A DNA stretch of 24,085 nucleotides from SXXH01 sp041165735 (GTDB lineage: Bacteria > Planctomycetota > UBA1135 > GCA-002686595). The notes under the pieces were generated by a model. That model was not told the DNA's origin. It did not search any database and saw only the letters and a program-made list of their open reading frames with translations. How positions within the stretch are numbered: the first letter of the stretch is position 1; every line of letters begins with the position of its first letter. Position numbers and translations under genes: made by a program. Location of the stretch: the NCBI GenBank assembly GCA_046341775.1, contig JBKDQQ010000100.1, positions 1-24,085 of the forward strand, written 5' to 3'. This document shows, one piece after another, positions 17,204 to 24,085 of the stretch.

Positions 17204-17622
17204 ACGGGCGGCAGCATTCGGATTCGATGCCCGAAGGCCGCCGAAGCCTCGCCGGTGGGAGGTCCAAGCCGCAGCTCCTGCGACTGGGCCGCCCGAGATC
17301 CCCCTCCGCAAGGGAGAACCCGCCCTCGGGCGCCGCATGCAGAACCGTCCATCCCCATCAGCCGTTCGGCCAGCGCAACTTCCGCTCGCCGGACGGTCCT
17401 GATCTCGGCCACCCGCGCAAGATTCGAACCAGGGAGCGGAAAGGTCAAACCGGGGGAACAGGTCCGCGCCCGGCGCGATCGAGCCCCCGGCCTGCGTGGC
17501 TCCCGCGACCGCGCCCGGACCCTCTGCCAGGGGGGGCAGCCAGCGGAGGCCCCGCCCGACGGCAATGGCGCCATGCGGCCGAGATGCCCGAGTCCACCCG
17601 GTCGAGGGTGCGCCCACGGCCT

Positions 17623-17646
17623 CGCACAATGAAAGGGGCCAGCATC
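17623..17646 (-). repeat. Right inverted repeat (copy Z)
   Basis: On the minus strand: GATGCTGG, CCCCTT, TCATTGTGCG. It differs from copy X at three positions, all between bases 9 and 14. It lies 78 bp before the NHL gene. Confidence 0.6.
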
Positions 17647-17709
17647 GGATTCGCGCCGCCCCTCCCCTCCACCACCTCGGTCCCACTCCGCCTCCCGGCC
17701 CCGCTCGGT

Positions 17710-17715
17710 TAGGCT
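17710..17715 (+). promoter_or_regulatory. Candidate -10 element TAGGCT for a near-leaderless NHL transcript
   Basis: TAGGCT fits TANNNT and ends 9 bp before the ATG at 17725. A start of transcription 6-8 bp downstream would give a leader of a few bases or none, and no Shine-Dalgarno sequence is present. No convincing -35 box. Confidence 0.3.
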
Positions 17716-17724
17716 CGCGCACGG

Positions 17725-19638
17725 ATGATCAAGCGCCTCGCACTTCCTCTCGCCTCGGCCCTGCTCCCGGTTGCCCCATGGGCGGCGCCATGCGCGTCGG
17801 CCGGGGATCCGCAGGCCGGCGCACCGCCGCGTTGGGCGGAGTTCCACGCGCAGGCCGATGGGCTGCTCGAGCCGGTCGCGGCGGCGTGGCACAAGGATGG
17901 GCTGCTCGTCGTGGCGGAGAGCTTCGGCTCGCGGCTCGCGTGGTTGCGGCCGGATGGGACGCTCGAGAAGCGCACGGAGTTGCGCGACGACGAGGGTGGC
18001 TTGATCTGGCCGCACGGAGTCGAGTGCTTGGCCGACGGGTCGGTGCTCGTGGTCGACCAGGCGCGAGCGCTCGTCGTCAAGCTGGCGCCGGACGGCACGC
18101 GGTCCACGCTCGGCGCGGGCGTGCTGGTCGAGCCTCAGGGCGCGTGCGCGGCGCGCGGCCGCGTGCTCGTGGCCGATTCGGGACACGGGCGCGTGCTCTC
18201 CTTCGGCGAGGACGGCTCCTATCCGACCACCTTCGGCGCCCCGGGACGCGGCAAGGGTCTGTTCGTCGAACCCGTCGACGTGGCCGTCGACGAAGCCGGG
18301 CGCGTGTGGGTCGTCGACGCGGGCGCGCCCAAGGTCGCCTGCTTCGCGCCTGATGGCGCCTTGCTGCTCGAGATCGAGGGCCACGGACCGCACGAGGGCC
18401 TGTTCGCGCGGCCTTCGTCGATCGACTGGGCGCTCGGCCATGTCTGGGTCTGCGACCGCGACAACCACCGCGTGCAGTGCTTCACGCCCGCCGGCGAGTT
18501 GGTGCACGCGCACGGCGCGCACGCCTTGCTGCCGCACGAGGGCAAGGGCCGCCTGCACTATCCCGCGGGCCTCGCCATCGCGCCCGATGGCGCGCGCGCG
18601 GCGCTGGTGGAACCAGCCGAGGACCGCGTGCAGTTCTTCGGCGGCGACCACGGCGAGCCGGATCCGCTGCTGAACCTGGAACGCGACACGGCGGCGCACG
18701 TGGAAGGCGGCATCGCGGCGGGGAGGCAGACGCTCGTCGCCTTGGAGCCCAGCGGGCCCGATGCGCGCTTGTACGACCTGCGCGAAGCGGAACCGATCGA
18801 GATCACGCGCTTCCTGGTGCGTGGAGCCAAGCATGGCGGCGCGCTGTCGCCCGTCGCGGTGGCGCTCTCGCCCGACGCGCGCCTCGCGTACATCGCCGAT
18901 CCGCTGCTCTCGCGCGTGACCGCGATGCTCGTCGAACGGGACCTCGCCGCGCCGCTCAGGCAGGACCCCTTCCTGCCGCGCCTCGCGCGCCTCGTCGACT
19001 TGGCGGCGTTGCAGACGGTGGCCGGTATGCCCGCCGCTCCACGGCCGCAAGCGATCTACTGGAACGCCGGCGAGGTGTGGGTCGCGGATCGCCGGCGGGG
19101 CGTCGCCTGGGTCCTCGACTCGCGGTTGGAGCTCCTGCGCGAGTGGTCGCCGCGCAGCCCGCGGTGGATCGATCCGACCGCGATCGCCGTCGTCGGCGAG
19201 CGCGTGTGGGTCGTCGACCGCAAGTCGCGCGCGGTGCGCGTGCACGCCAAGCAGGACGGCGCCTTGCTGCACGAGCTCGTGGCCGCGCCCGGCGCGGCGC
19301 CGGGCGCGCGACTGCTGGCGCCGCATGGACTCGCGCCGCGTCCGGATGGCGGCGCGTGGATCTCCGACGAGGCCACCGGACGCCTGCTGCGCGGCGACGC
19401 GCAACTGCAGGTCGTGGAAGTCGTCGGCGGCCGCGGCATGGGCCGCCTGCAGTTCGAGAAGCCCCAAGGGCTGTGCGTCTCGCCCGACGGAGATCTGTGG
19501 GTCGTCGAACGCGGCAACCATCGCGTGCAACGCCTCGACGCGACGGGCGCGTACCACGACGTGTTCGGCGCGCGACTGTGGTGCCTGCCGGCGCGGCAGG
19601 CCCCTGTGGGTGCGGGCGCCGACGGAGGCAATCGATGA
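17725..19638 (+). CDS. Secreted NHL-repeat beta-propeller protein
   Basis: 637 residues. The N-terminus IKRLALPLASALLPVAPW followed by CASA-GDP is a likely signal peptide, so it is periplasmic or exported. Repeats of the NHL type recur: GLIWPHGVECLADGSVLVVDQ, FVEPVDVAVDEAGRVWVVD, FARPSSIDW and VWVCDRDNHRVQCF, FEKPQGLCVSPDGDLWVVE then RGNHRVQRLDATG. The blocks RDNHRVQ and RGNHRVQ are diagnostic. These propellers usually bind proteins or ligands; a few are lyases, but no catalytic site is recognisable. Its stop overlaps the next ATG as ATGA, so it is translated with the YtkA-like protein and probably functions with it. The exact role is unknown. Confidence 0.8.
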   Translation: MIKRLALPLASALLPVAPWAAPCASAGDPQAGAPPRWAEFHAQADGLLEPVAAAWHKDGLLVVAESFGSRLAWLRPDGTLEKRTELRDDEGGLIWPHGVECLADGSVLVVDQARALVVKLAPDGTRSTLGAGVLVEPQGACAARGRVLVADSGHGRVLSFGEDGSYPTTFGAPGRGKGLFVEPVDVAVDEAGRVWVVDAGAPKVACFAPDGALLLEIEGHGPHEGLFARPSSIDWALGHVWVCDRDNHRVQCFTPAGELVHAHGAHALLPHEGKGRLHYPAGLAIAPDGARAALVEPAEDRVQFFGGDHGEPDPLLNLERDTAAHVEGGIAAGRQTLVALEPSGPDARLYDLREAEPIEITRFLVRGAKHGGALSPVAVALSPDARLAYIADPLLSRVTAMLVERDLAAPLRQDPFLPRLARLVDLAALQTVAGMPAAPRPQAIYWNAGEVWVADRRRGVAWVLDSRLELLREWSPRSPRWIDPTAIAVVGERVWVVDRKSRAVRVHAKQDGALLHELVAAPGAAPGARLLAPHGLAPRPDGGAWISDEATGRLLRGDAQLQVVEVVGGRGMGRLQFEKPQGLCVSPDGDLWVVERGNHRVQRLDATGAYHDVFGARLWCLPARQAPVGAGADGGNR

Positions 19639-20156
19639 GCAGGCGCGCACTCTGTCCTGTTTTCCTGACAGTTCCGCTGCTCGCGGCGGCTTGCCGCGCG
19701 CCGGAAGCCGTTCCGTCCGCGAAGGATCCCCGGGCCGCCCAATCCGTTCCAGCTAGGCGATCGGAGGCCGGACGCGAGGCCGCCGCGGATGCCCCGGCGC
19801 AGGCGCGCCTCGCCCCGGAAGGACTGGCCTCCGTCGCCTCGAACATGGGCACCTTCCGCGTGCACCACAAGAGCGATCCGGCCGTGATCGAGCGCGGCAA
19901 GCCCTTCCGCCTGCAGGCGTGGATCACCCGCGAAGGCTCGAGGGAACTGGTGCCTTGGGCCTCCTTGTCGGTCGACGCCGACATGCCCGAACACCTGCAC
20001 GGGATGAACCGCGTGCCCAAGGTGGCGCGACAGGCGGACGGATCCTTCCTCGTCGAAGGCATGCTGTTCCACATGCCGGGACGCTGGGATCTCCACTTCG
20101 ACGTGCACGAGGCGGCGATCGTGGAGCGCGCGCAAGTGGCCATGGAGCTCCCTTGA
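19635..20156 (+). CDS. Probable lipoprotein with a YtkA-like domain
   Basis: 173 residues from an ATG overlapping the NHL stop. The N-terminus VFLTVPLLAAAC ends in a probable lipobox with C20; Ala rather than Leu at the -3 position weakens it slightly. An Ala/Arg/Glu linker (about 25-65) leads to a beta-sandwich region of YtkA type: FRLQAWIT, then LSVDADMPEHLHGMNRVPKV, DGSFLVEGMLFHMPGRWDLHFDV. YtkA-like domains are often found near copper and cytochrome genes. His and Met residues in DMPEHLHGM and MLFHMPG could bind a metal (inference). The stop overlaps the ATG of the di-heme peroxidase gene, which suggests the two proteins act as a pair. Confidence 0.75.
   Translation: MSRRALCPVFLTVPLLAAACRAPEAVPSAKDPRAAQSVPARRSEAGREAAADAPAQARLAPEGLASVASNMGTFRVHHKSDPAVIERGKPFRLQAWITREGSRELVPWASLSVDADMPEHLHGMNRVPKVARQADGSFLVEGMLFHMPGRWDLHFDVHEAAIVERAQVAMELP
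19653..19670 (+). repeat. Copy D of the 18-bp NGTC-N10-GACA dyad
   Basis: TGTCCTGTTTTCCTGACA lies in the signal-peptide codons of the YtkA-like lipoprotein gene. With flanking bases it reads CTGTC-N10-GACAG, a 5-bp dyad. It is the most diverged copy in the AT-rich centre. Confidence 0.35.
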
Positions 20157-21316
20157 TGGCTTGCGTCGCGGCTCTGGTCGCGTTGGCCGCGATCGTCGGC
20201 GATCCGGCTCGCGAAGCCGGTTCGTTCCGCCTCGACGAACGCGTGCGGGCGGCCATCGCGCGATCGGTTCGCGAGGAGGCTCCGACCCCGGACGCGACGA
20301 ACCGCCTCGAACTGGATCCGCGCGCCGCGCTCCTGGGCCAGCGCTTGTTCTTCGATCCGAGCTTGTCAGCCAACGGCAGGGTCTCGTGCGCCTCCTGCCA
20401 CGATCCCGGGCAGGGATTCACCACGCGCGACCCCCAGGCCAAGGGGATCGGCGCCACGACGCGCAACGCGCCCACGCTGCTCGACGCGGCGCGCCGACGC
20501 TGGTACGGGTGGGGCGGGCGCAACGACACCCTGTGGTCGCAGGCGATCGTGCCGCTCCTCGCGCCGCACGAGATGGGTTCGAGCGCGGTGGCGCTCGCGC
20601 GCGTCATCGAGGCGGACGCGCAGCTGCGCGAGGGATGGCGCGAGTTGCATGGGCCGCGCTTGGCCGAGGGCGATGCGCTGCTCGCGCAGGCCGGCAAGCA
20701 CCTCGCGGCCTACCAGCGCCAGCTCGCCACCGGTCCCTCCGCGTTCGACCGCTACGCGCGAGCGCTGCGCGAAGGCGACGCCGACGAGGAGTCGCGCTAT
20801 CCGCCGCAGGCCGCGCGCGGCGCGGCGCTGTTCTTCGGCAAGGCCGACTGTCGCAGTTGCCATGCGGGCCCCGAGTTCACCGACGAGGAGTTCCACGACC
20901 TCGGCCTGCCTCCCGCCAAGGGCGCGAGGCGCGACGAGGGCCGCCGCGAAGGCCTGCGCCAACTGCTGGCGGATCGCTTCCGGGCGGACTCGCCGCACAG
21001 CGACGCGCGCGAGGGCGAGCGCGCGCGCGAACTCGCGCACTTGGCGCCCGTGGACGAGGACTGGGGACGCTTCAAGACGCCCTCGCTGCGCAACGCCACG
21101 CTCACGGCCCCGTACATGCACACGGGACAGTTCGCCACGCTGCGCGACGTGGTGCGCTTCTACTCGACGCTCGAGGGCGCCGCGGCGCGCGGGCACCATG
21201 GCGAGACCGTGCTGCGGCCGCTGAACCTGACCGAGGGCGAGATCGACGACCTCGTGGCGTTCATCGAGACCTTGGAAGGCGAGCCGCCCCCGGCGCGCTT
21301 GCTCCGAGTTCCCTGA
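20156..21316 (+). CDS. Di-heme cytochrome c peroxidase (MauG/CCP family)
   Basis: 386 residues from an ATG overlapping the previous stop (TGATG). The start ACVAALVALAAIVG is a short hydrophobic export signal. Two c-type heme sites are seen: CASCH at 78-82, in SLSANGRVSCASCHDPGQGF, and CRSCH at 232-236. FKTPSLRNATLTAPYMHTGQFATL (about 307-330) is the family's C-terminal signature near the second heme. Length and layout match bacterial CCP, MauG and MbnH proteins, which either reduce hydrogen peroxide or carry out oxidations on a partner protein. Choosing between these needs the axial ligand, which I cannot assign. The tight link to the YtkA-like protein makes a protein substrate worth considering (inference). 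Confidence 0.9.
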   Translation: MACVAALVALAAIVGDPAREAGSFRLDERVRAAIARSVREEAPTPDATNRLELDPRAALLGQRLFFDPSLSANGRVSCASCHDPGQGFTTRDPQAKGIGATTRNAPTLLDAARRRWYGWGGRNDTLWSQAIVPLLAPHEMGSSAVALARVIEADAQLREGWRELHGPRLAEGDALLAQAGKHLAAYQRQLATGPSAFDRYARALREGDADEESRYPPQAARGAALFFGKADCRSCHAGPEFTDEEFHDLGLPPAKGARRDEGRREGLRQLLADRFRADSPHSDAREGERARELAHLAPVDEDWGRFKTPSLRNATLTAPYMHTGQFATLRDVVRFYSTLEGAAARGHHGETVLRPLNLTEGEIDDLVAFIETLEGEPPPARLLRVP

Positions 21317-21392
21317 GGCACCCACGCGGGCGGCGCGCCGCGACAAGGGCTCGGACGCTCGCCGCCGGCCTGCGGCTCGCCGCATCGTCTGG

Positions 21393-21398
21393 TAGCCT
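21393..21398 (+). promoter_or_regulatory. Candidate -10 element TAGCCT for the choice-of-anchor gene
   Basis: TAGCCT ends 6 bp before the ATG at 21405, so a transcript from it would be leaderless. It lies in the 88-bp gap after the di-heme peroxidase gene, which also holds the palindrome GCGGCGCGCCGC (21330-21341), a possible weak terminator. No -35 box is evident. Confidence 0.3.
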
Positions 21399-21404
21399 TG
21401 GTGC

Positions 21405-23948
21405 ATGAGCATCCGCCTCCCCCTCGGCTTGTTCGCCTGCGCCATCCTGGTCCCCTCGCTCATGGCGCACGAGGGCGATCGCAAGCTGCGCGACAAGAAG
21501 CCGCGCTTCGAACTCGCCTCGGGCTGCGGCGGATCGGGTTCGCTGGCCCTGACCACGCCCTCCGACTACCTCGAGTTCCCGCGGAACGGAGTGCAATTGC
21601 GCTCGTGGGTGACGTTGCGCGACATCGGCTACGCGCACGAGACCGGCAATAGCTGCTTCGGCTACACCTCGCCGGCAGGCCGCGAGTACGCGCTCATCGG
21701 CACTTCGCGCGGCCTCGCCTTCGTCGAAGTGACCGATCCCGGCGCACCGCGCATCGTGGCGGTCAAGACCGGACCCGAGTCGCTGTGGCGCGACGTGCGC
21801 ACCTACCAGGACAAGTGCTACGCGGTGTCGGAGGGCGGCGGAGGCATCCAGGTGTTCGACCTCGCGCAGATCGACGCCGGCATCGTCGCCGACCTTCCTT
21901 CCGTCACGACGGGCGGCATCGAAGGCACGCACACCCTGGCCGTGGACGCGGCGTCGGGCTTCCTCTACCGCGCAGGGGGCGGCAGCAACGGCATCCGCAT
22001 CTATTCGCTCGCCAACCCGGCGGCGCCCGCGTACGTGGCGCAGTGGAACGGCCGCTACACGCACGAAGCCACGCCCGTGACCTACGCGAGCGGTCCCTAC
22101 GCCGGCAAGCAGATCGTCTTCTCGTGCGGCGGATTCAACGGCGGCTTCTCGCAACCCGGCATCGACATCCTCGACGTCACCAACAAGCAGAACATCCAGC
22201 TCGTCAAGCGCTTCTCCTACAGCAACGCGCAGTTCAGCCACCAAGGTTGGCTGAGCCAGGACAAGCGCTACTTCTACCTCAACGACGAACTGGACGAGAC
22301 GGGCGCGAACCAGCTGCGCACGCGCGTCATCGACATGCAGAGCTTGACGAACCCCGTAGAGCTGCCGTCGTTCGGCTACGGCACCACGGCGATCGACCAC
22401 AACCTGTACGTCGCCGGCGACCGCATCTACCAGGCCAACTACCGCAGCGGGCTCAACATCTTCGACAACACGAATCCCGCCGCGCCTACGCGCGTGGCGT
22501 GGTTCGACACGTGGCCCGAGGACGACGCGGCGCAATTCAACTCGCTCTGGAACAACTACCCGTACTTCCCGAGCGGCACCGTCATCGGCAGCGACCTCGA
22601 GAAGGGCCTGTGGGTCTGGAAGGTCGGCGATCCGGACGTCGACTTCTCCTTCCCCGCCGGCGCCGCTCCCGACAAGGCGCATCCCTTCGGCGAGTCGGTC
22701 GATGTCGACCTCGCGCTCGCCCCCGGCGTGCAACTGGCCCCCGGCGGCGTGAAGCTGATGTGGCGCACGGCGGGCGGCACGTGGAACGAGACTCCGGCCG
22801 TGCAAGGTGCGGGCAACTCGTGGAGCCTGCGCTTCCCCGCCACCCCGTGCGGCACGAACATCACGTGGTGGATCAGCGCGCGGACGACGACGAACAAGAG
22901 CTGGAACTGGCCGCAGGGCGCGCCGACCCTGGTGCGCGAGTCGATCTCCGCCGCGTCCTGGACGCTGGCTTCGGTCGACCGCATGGACTCCGCGCTCGGT
23001 TGGAGCATGGGACAACCCGGAGACACGGCGACATCGGGCCAATGGACCCATGGCGACCCGCTGGGCACCTACGCGCAACCGGAGTTCGACCACAGCGTCG
23101 TCGGCCAAGGTTGCTTCTTCACCGGCCAAGGCGGCGAGGCGGGCGGCTACAGCGCGGCCGACGTGGACGGCGGAGCCACCACGCTGCTGTCGCCGCGCCT
23201 CCAACTCGGCGGGCTCGCCAATCCTGTCGTGAGCTACTGGCGCTGGTACTCGACCAACCTCGGCCAAGGCCCGGCGAACGAAGACCGCTTCGTGGTCGAG
23301 ATCTCCAACGACGATGGCGCCACATGGTCGTTGGTCGAACAGGTCGGGCCCGGCGGCGAGGAGTGCCTCGGCGGCTGGTTCCCCCACCAATTCCGAGTGG
23401 CAGACATCGTCGCGCCCACGGACTTCGTGCGCCTGCGTTTCATCGCCTCCGACTACAACACCAACGGCAACGTGGAAGCCGCCATCGACGACCTCTACGT
23501 CGCCGACATGGCCTGCCCGCCGCTCCCGACGCGCTACTGCGCGGGCAAGCTCAACAGCCAGGGCTGCATTCCGAACGCCACATGGACCGGCCTGCCGAGC
23601 CTGTCCGGCGCGGGTTTCAACATCGGAGCCGCCAACATCCTCTCGAACAAGCCGGGAGTGATGTTCTACGGACACGCAAGAGCCACCACCCCCTTCCAAG
23701 GCGGCACCATGTGCGCCGCATCCCCCCTGCGCCGCTCCGCCATCCTGCAATCGGGCGGAAACCCGCCTCCCGTGGATTGCTCGGGCGCATTCAGCTTCGA
23801 CTTCCAGTCGTGGGCGCTCTCGGGAGCGGATGCCACGCTCGTTGCCGGAGCGACAGTCAATGCGCAGTTTTGGTATCGGGATGCGTTTGATCCGGCGGGA
23901 TTCGGCAGTGGGTTGTCGGATGCGGTGGAGTTCGTGTTGCAGCCCTGA
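21405..23948 (+). CDS. Large secreted choice-of-anchor B family protein
   Basis: 847 residues with a clear signal peptide (RLPLGLFACAILVPSLMA, then HEGDRKLRDKKP). Residues about 40-420 form the choice-of-anchor B/LVIVD-type propeller: ALIGTSRGLAFVEVTDPGAP, GGIQVFDLAQ, GIRIYSLANPAAP, GIDILDVTNKQN, GLNIFDNTNPAAPTRVAWFDT. A beta region follows (about 430-515). Residues about 525-702 look like a MAM or concanavalin-like sandwich (VSYWRWYST, DRFVVEISNDDGATW, AAIDDLYVAD). The C-terminus (about 708-847) is a Cys-rich domain, RYCAGKLNSQGC through FQGGTMC, DCSGAFSFDF and AQFWYRD, which I recognise from planctomycete exported proteins. It is probably cell-surface or released, with a binding or display role; no catalytic site is seen. 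It lies downstream of the redox trio but may have its own promoter. Confidence 0.85.
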   Translation: MSIRLPLGLFACAILVPSLMAHEGDRKLRDKKPRFELASGCGGSGSLALTTPSDYLEFPRNGVQLRSWVTLRDIGYAHETGNSCFGYTSPAGREYALIGTSRGLAFVEVTDPGAPRIVAVKTGPESLWRDVRTYQDKCYAVSEGGGGIQVFDLAQIDAGIVADLPSVTTGGIEGTHTLAVDAASGFLYRAGGGSNGIRIYSLANPAAPAYVAQWNGRYTHEATPVTYASGPYAGKQIVFSCGGFNGGFSQPGIDILDVTNKQNIQLVKRFSYSNAQFSHQGWLSQDKRYFYLNDELDETGANQLRTRVIDMQSLTNPVELPSFGYGTTAIDHNLYVAGDRIYQANYRSGLNIFDNTNPAAPTRVAWFDTWPEDDAAQFNSLWNNYPYFPSGTVIGSDLEKGLWVWKVGDPDVDFSFPAGAAPDKAHPFGESVDVDLALAPGVQLAPGGVKLMWRTAGGTWNETPAVQGAGNSWSLRFPATPCGTNITWWISARTTTNKSWNWPQGAPTLVRESISAASWTLASVDRMDSALGWSMGQPGDTATSGQWTHGDPLGTYAQPEFDHSVVGQGCFFTGQGGEAGGYSAADVDGGATTLLSPRLQLGGLANPVVSYWRWYSTNLGQGPANEDRFVVEISNDDGATWSLVEQVGPGGEECLGGWFPHQFRVADIVAPTDFVRLRFIASDYNTNGNVEAAIDDLYVADMACPPLPTRYCAGKLNSQGCIPNATWTGLPSLSGAGFNIGAANILSNKPGVMFYGHARATTPFQGGTMCAASPLRRSAILQSGGNPPPVDCSGAFSFDFQSWALSGADATLVAGATVNAQFWYRDAFDPAGFGSGLSDAVEFVLQP

Positions 23949-24085
23949 TCCCGATGCTGGCCCCGATGGCTGTGCGCGAGATCGCGGCAGCCTGCCTACG
24001 CGAGGGTCTTGCCGAACGTCAGTGAGGTGGAGGGGCACGATGGCGTCGCGCGCCATGGTGCCTCCCTCGCGCGGCGCGTTCCGCG
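23949..24085. other. Window end, no gene seen
   Basis: 137 bp with no supported coding region. It begins with copy Y of the repeat end motif, and near the edge has a 6-bp inverted repeat ATGGCG/CGCCAT. A gene could start beyond the window. Confidence 0.4.
23953..23976 (+). repeat. Third copy (Y) of the inverted-repeat end motif
   Basis: GATGCTGGCCCC, then TGTGCG at the same spacing as copies X and Z; 19 of 24 positions match copy Z. It starts 4 bp after the stop codon of the choice-of-anchor gene, in the same orientation as copy X. Similarity to X continues loosely beyond (GCGCG-GAT, later CTGCC-ACGC). Confidence 0.5.

Larger units (their letters stand above)
17096..17646. mobile_element. 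551-bp non-coding element bounded by 24-bp inverted repeats (MITE-like)
   Basis: The two ends are imperfect inverted repeats (21/24). Between them I find no believable gene: reading frames on both strands are Arg/Pro/Gly-rich with no family motif, and neither strand encodes a recognisable transposase fragment. A perfect 9-bp hairpin lies at 17182-17203. No clear target-site duplication is seen next to the ends. It could be a MITE or the scar of an insertion sequence; alternatively, the end motif may be a conserved 3' flanking sequence that happens to occur twice in inverse orientation. A third end copy is at 23953. The rest of the gene-free stretch, to 17724, holds only a candidate -10 element. 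Confidence 0.42.

Noticed and set aside
17421..17430. GGTTCGAATC on the minus strand, resembling a tRNA T-loop, with GGTGGCCGAG nearby resembling a tRNA 5' region
   Set aside because: The flanks of the loop do not pair into a T-stem, and the 5'-like string lies on the wrong side of the T-loop for that strand. No cloverleaf can be drawn.
17110..19650. 846-residue minus-strand frame through the gene-free stretch and the NHL gene
   Set aside because: No motifs, no start context, and it is antisense to clear NHL repeats. Its part over 17110-17720 was inspected for a transposase remnant and none was recognised.
21261..24056. 931-residue minus-strand open frame opposite the choice-of-anchor gene
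   Set aside because: No recognisable domain and Arg/Val/Ala-rich composition; the plus strand has a signal peptide and several known domains.

Overview
The window is GC-rich, tightly packed bacterial DNA from what looks like a planctomycete. The main support is two secreted proteins that end in Cys-rich beta domains I recognise from marine planctomycete genomes (closing motifs W-Y-R-N/D and GLS), together with weak or absent Shine-Dalgarno sequences and several apparently leaderless starts. I rate this assignment as moderate because no rRNA or ribosomal protein gene is present to confirm it.

Layout. Bases 1-214 hold the 3' end of an unrecognised gene. A secreted endonuclease I (553-1920, +) converges on a four-gene minus-strand operon read from 7649 down to 1960: TerC-family membrane protein, GH38 alpha-mannosidase, DUF4434 glycosidase-like protein and AGE-family sugar epimerase/isomerase. 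A divergent promoter region (7650-7904) with an AT-rich, inverted-repeat-rich patch separates it from a long plus-strand arginine operon: argR, argC, argB, argD, argF, a DinB-like gene, argG, argH, argJ (7905-17097). A non-coding stretch of about 550 bp, bounded by 24-bp imperfect inverted repeats, follows. Next come an NHL-repeat protein, a YtkA-like probable lipoprotein and a di-heme cytochrome c peroxidase with overlapping starts and stops (17725-21316), then a large secreted choice-of-anchor B protein (21405-23948).

How the genes work together. The arginine genes cover glutamate to arginine by the acetyl-cycling route: ArgJ can make N-acetylglutamate and recycle the acetyl group. argA, argE and carAB are not in the window. 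ArgR is the first gene and probably regulates its own operon. The minus-strand operon reads as intracellular alpha-mannoside breakdown, with mannosidase freeing mannose and the epimerase converting the free sugar. The NHL/YtkA-like/di-heme trio looks like an extracytoplasmic redox module in which the di-heme enzyme could modify or serve its small neighbour.

Most notable non-coding signals: the inverted-repeat-bounded element after argJ with a third end copy after the last gene; four dispersed copies of an 18-bp dyad NGTC-N10-GACA; a strong hairpin between convergent genes; and a doubly structured argD-argF leader. Two arginine enzymes carry unusual tails: a Lys-rich ArgG C-terminus and a tandem-repeat ArgH N-terminus.
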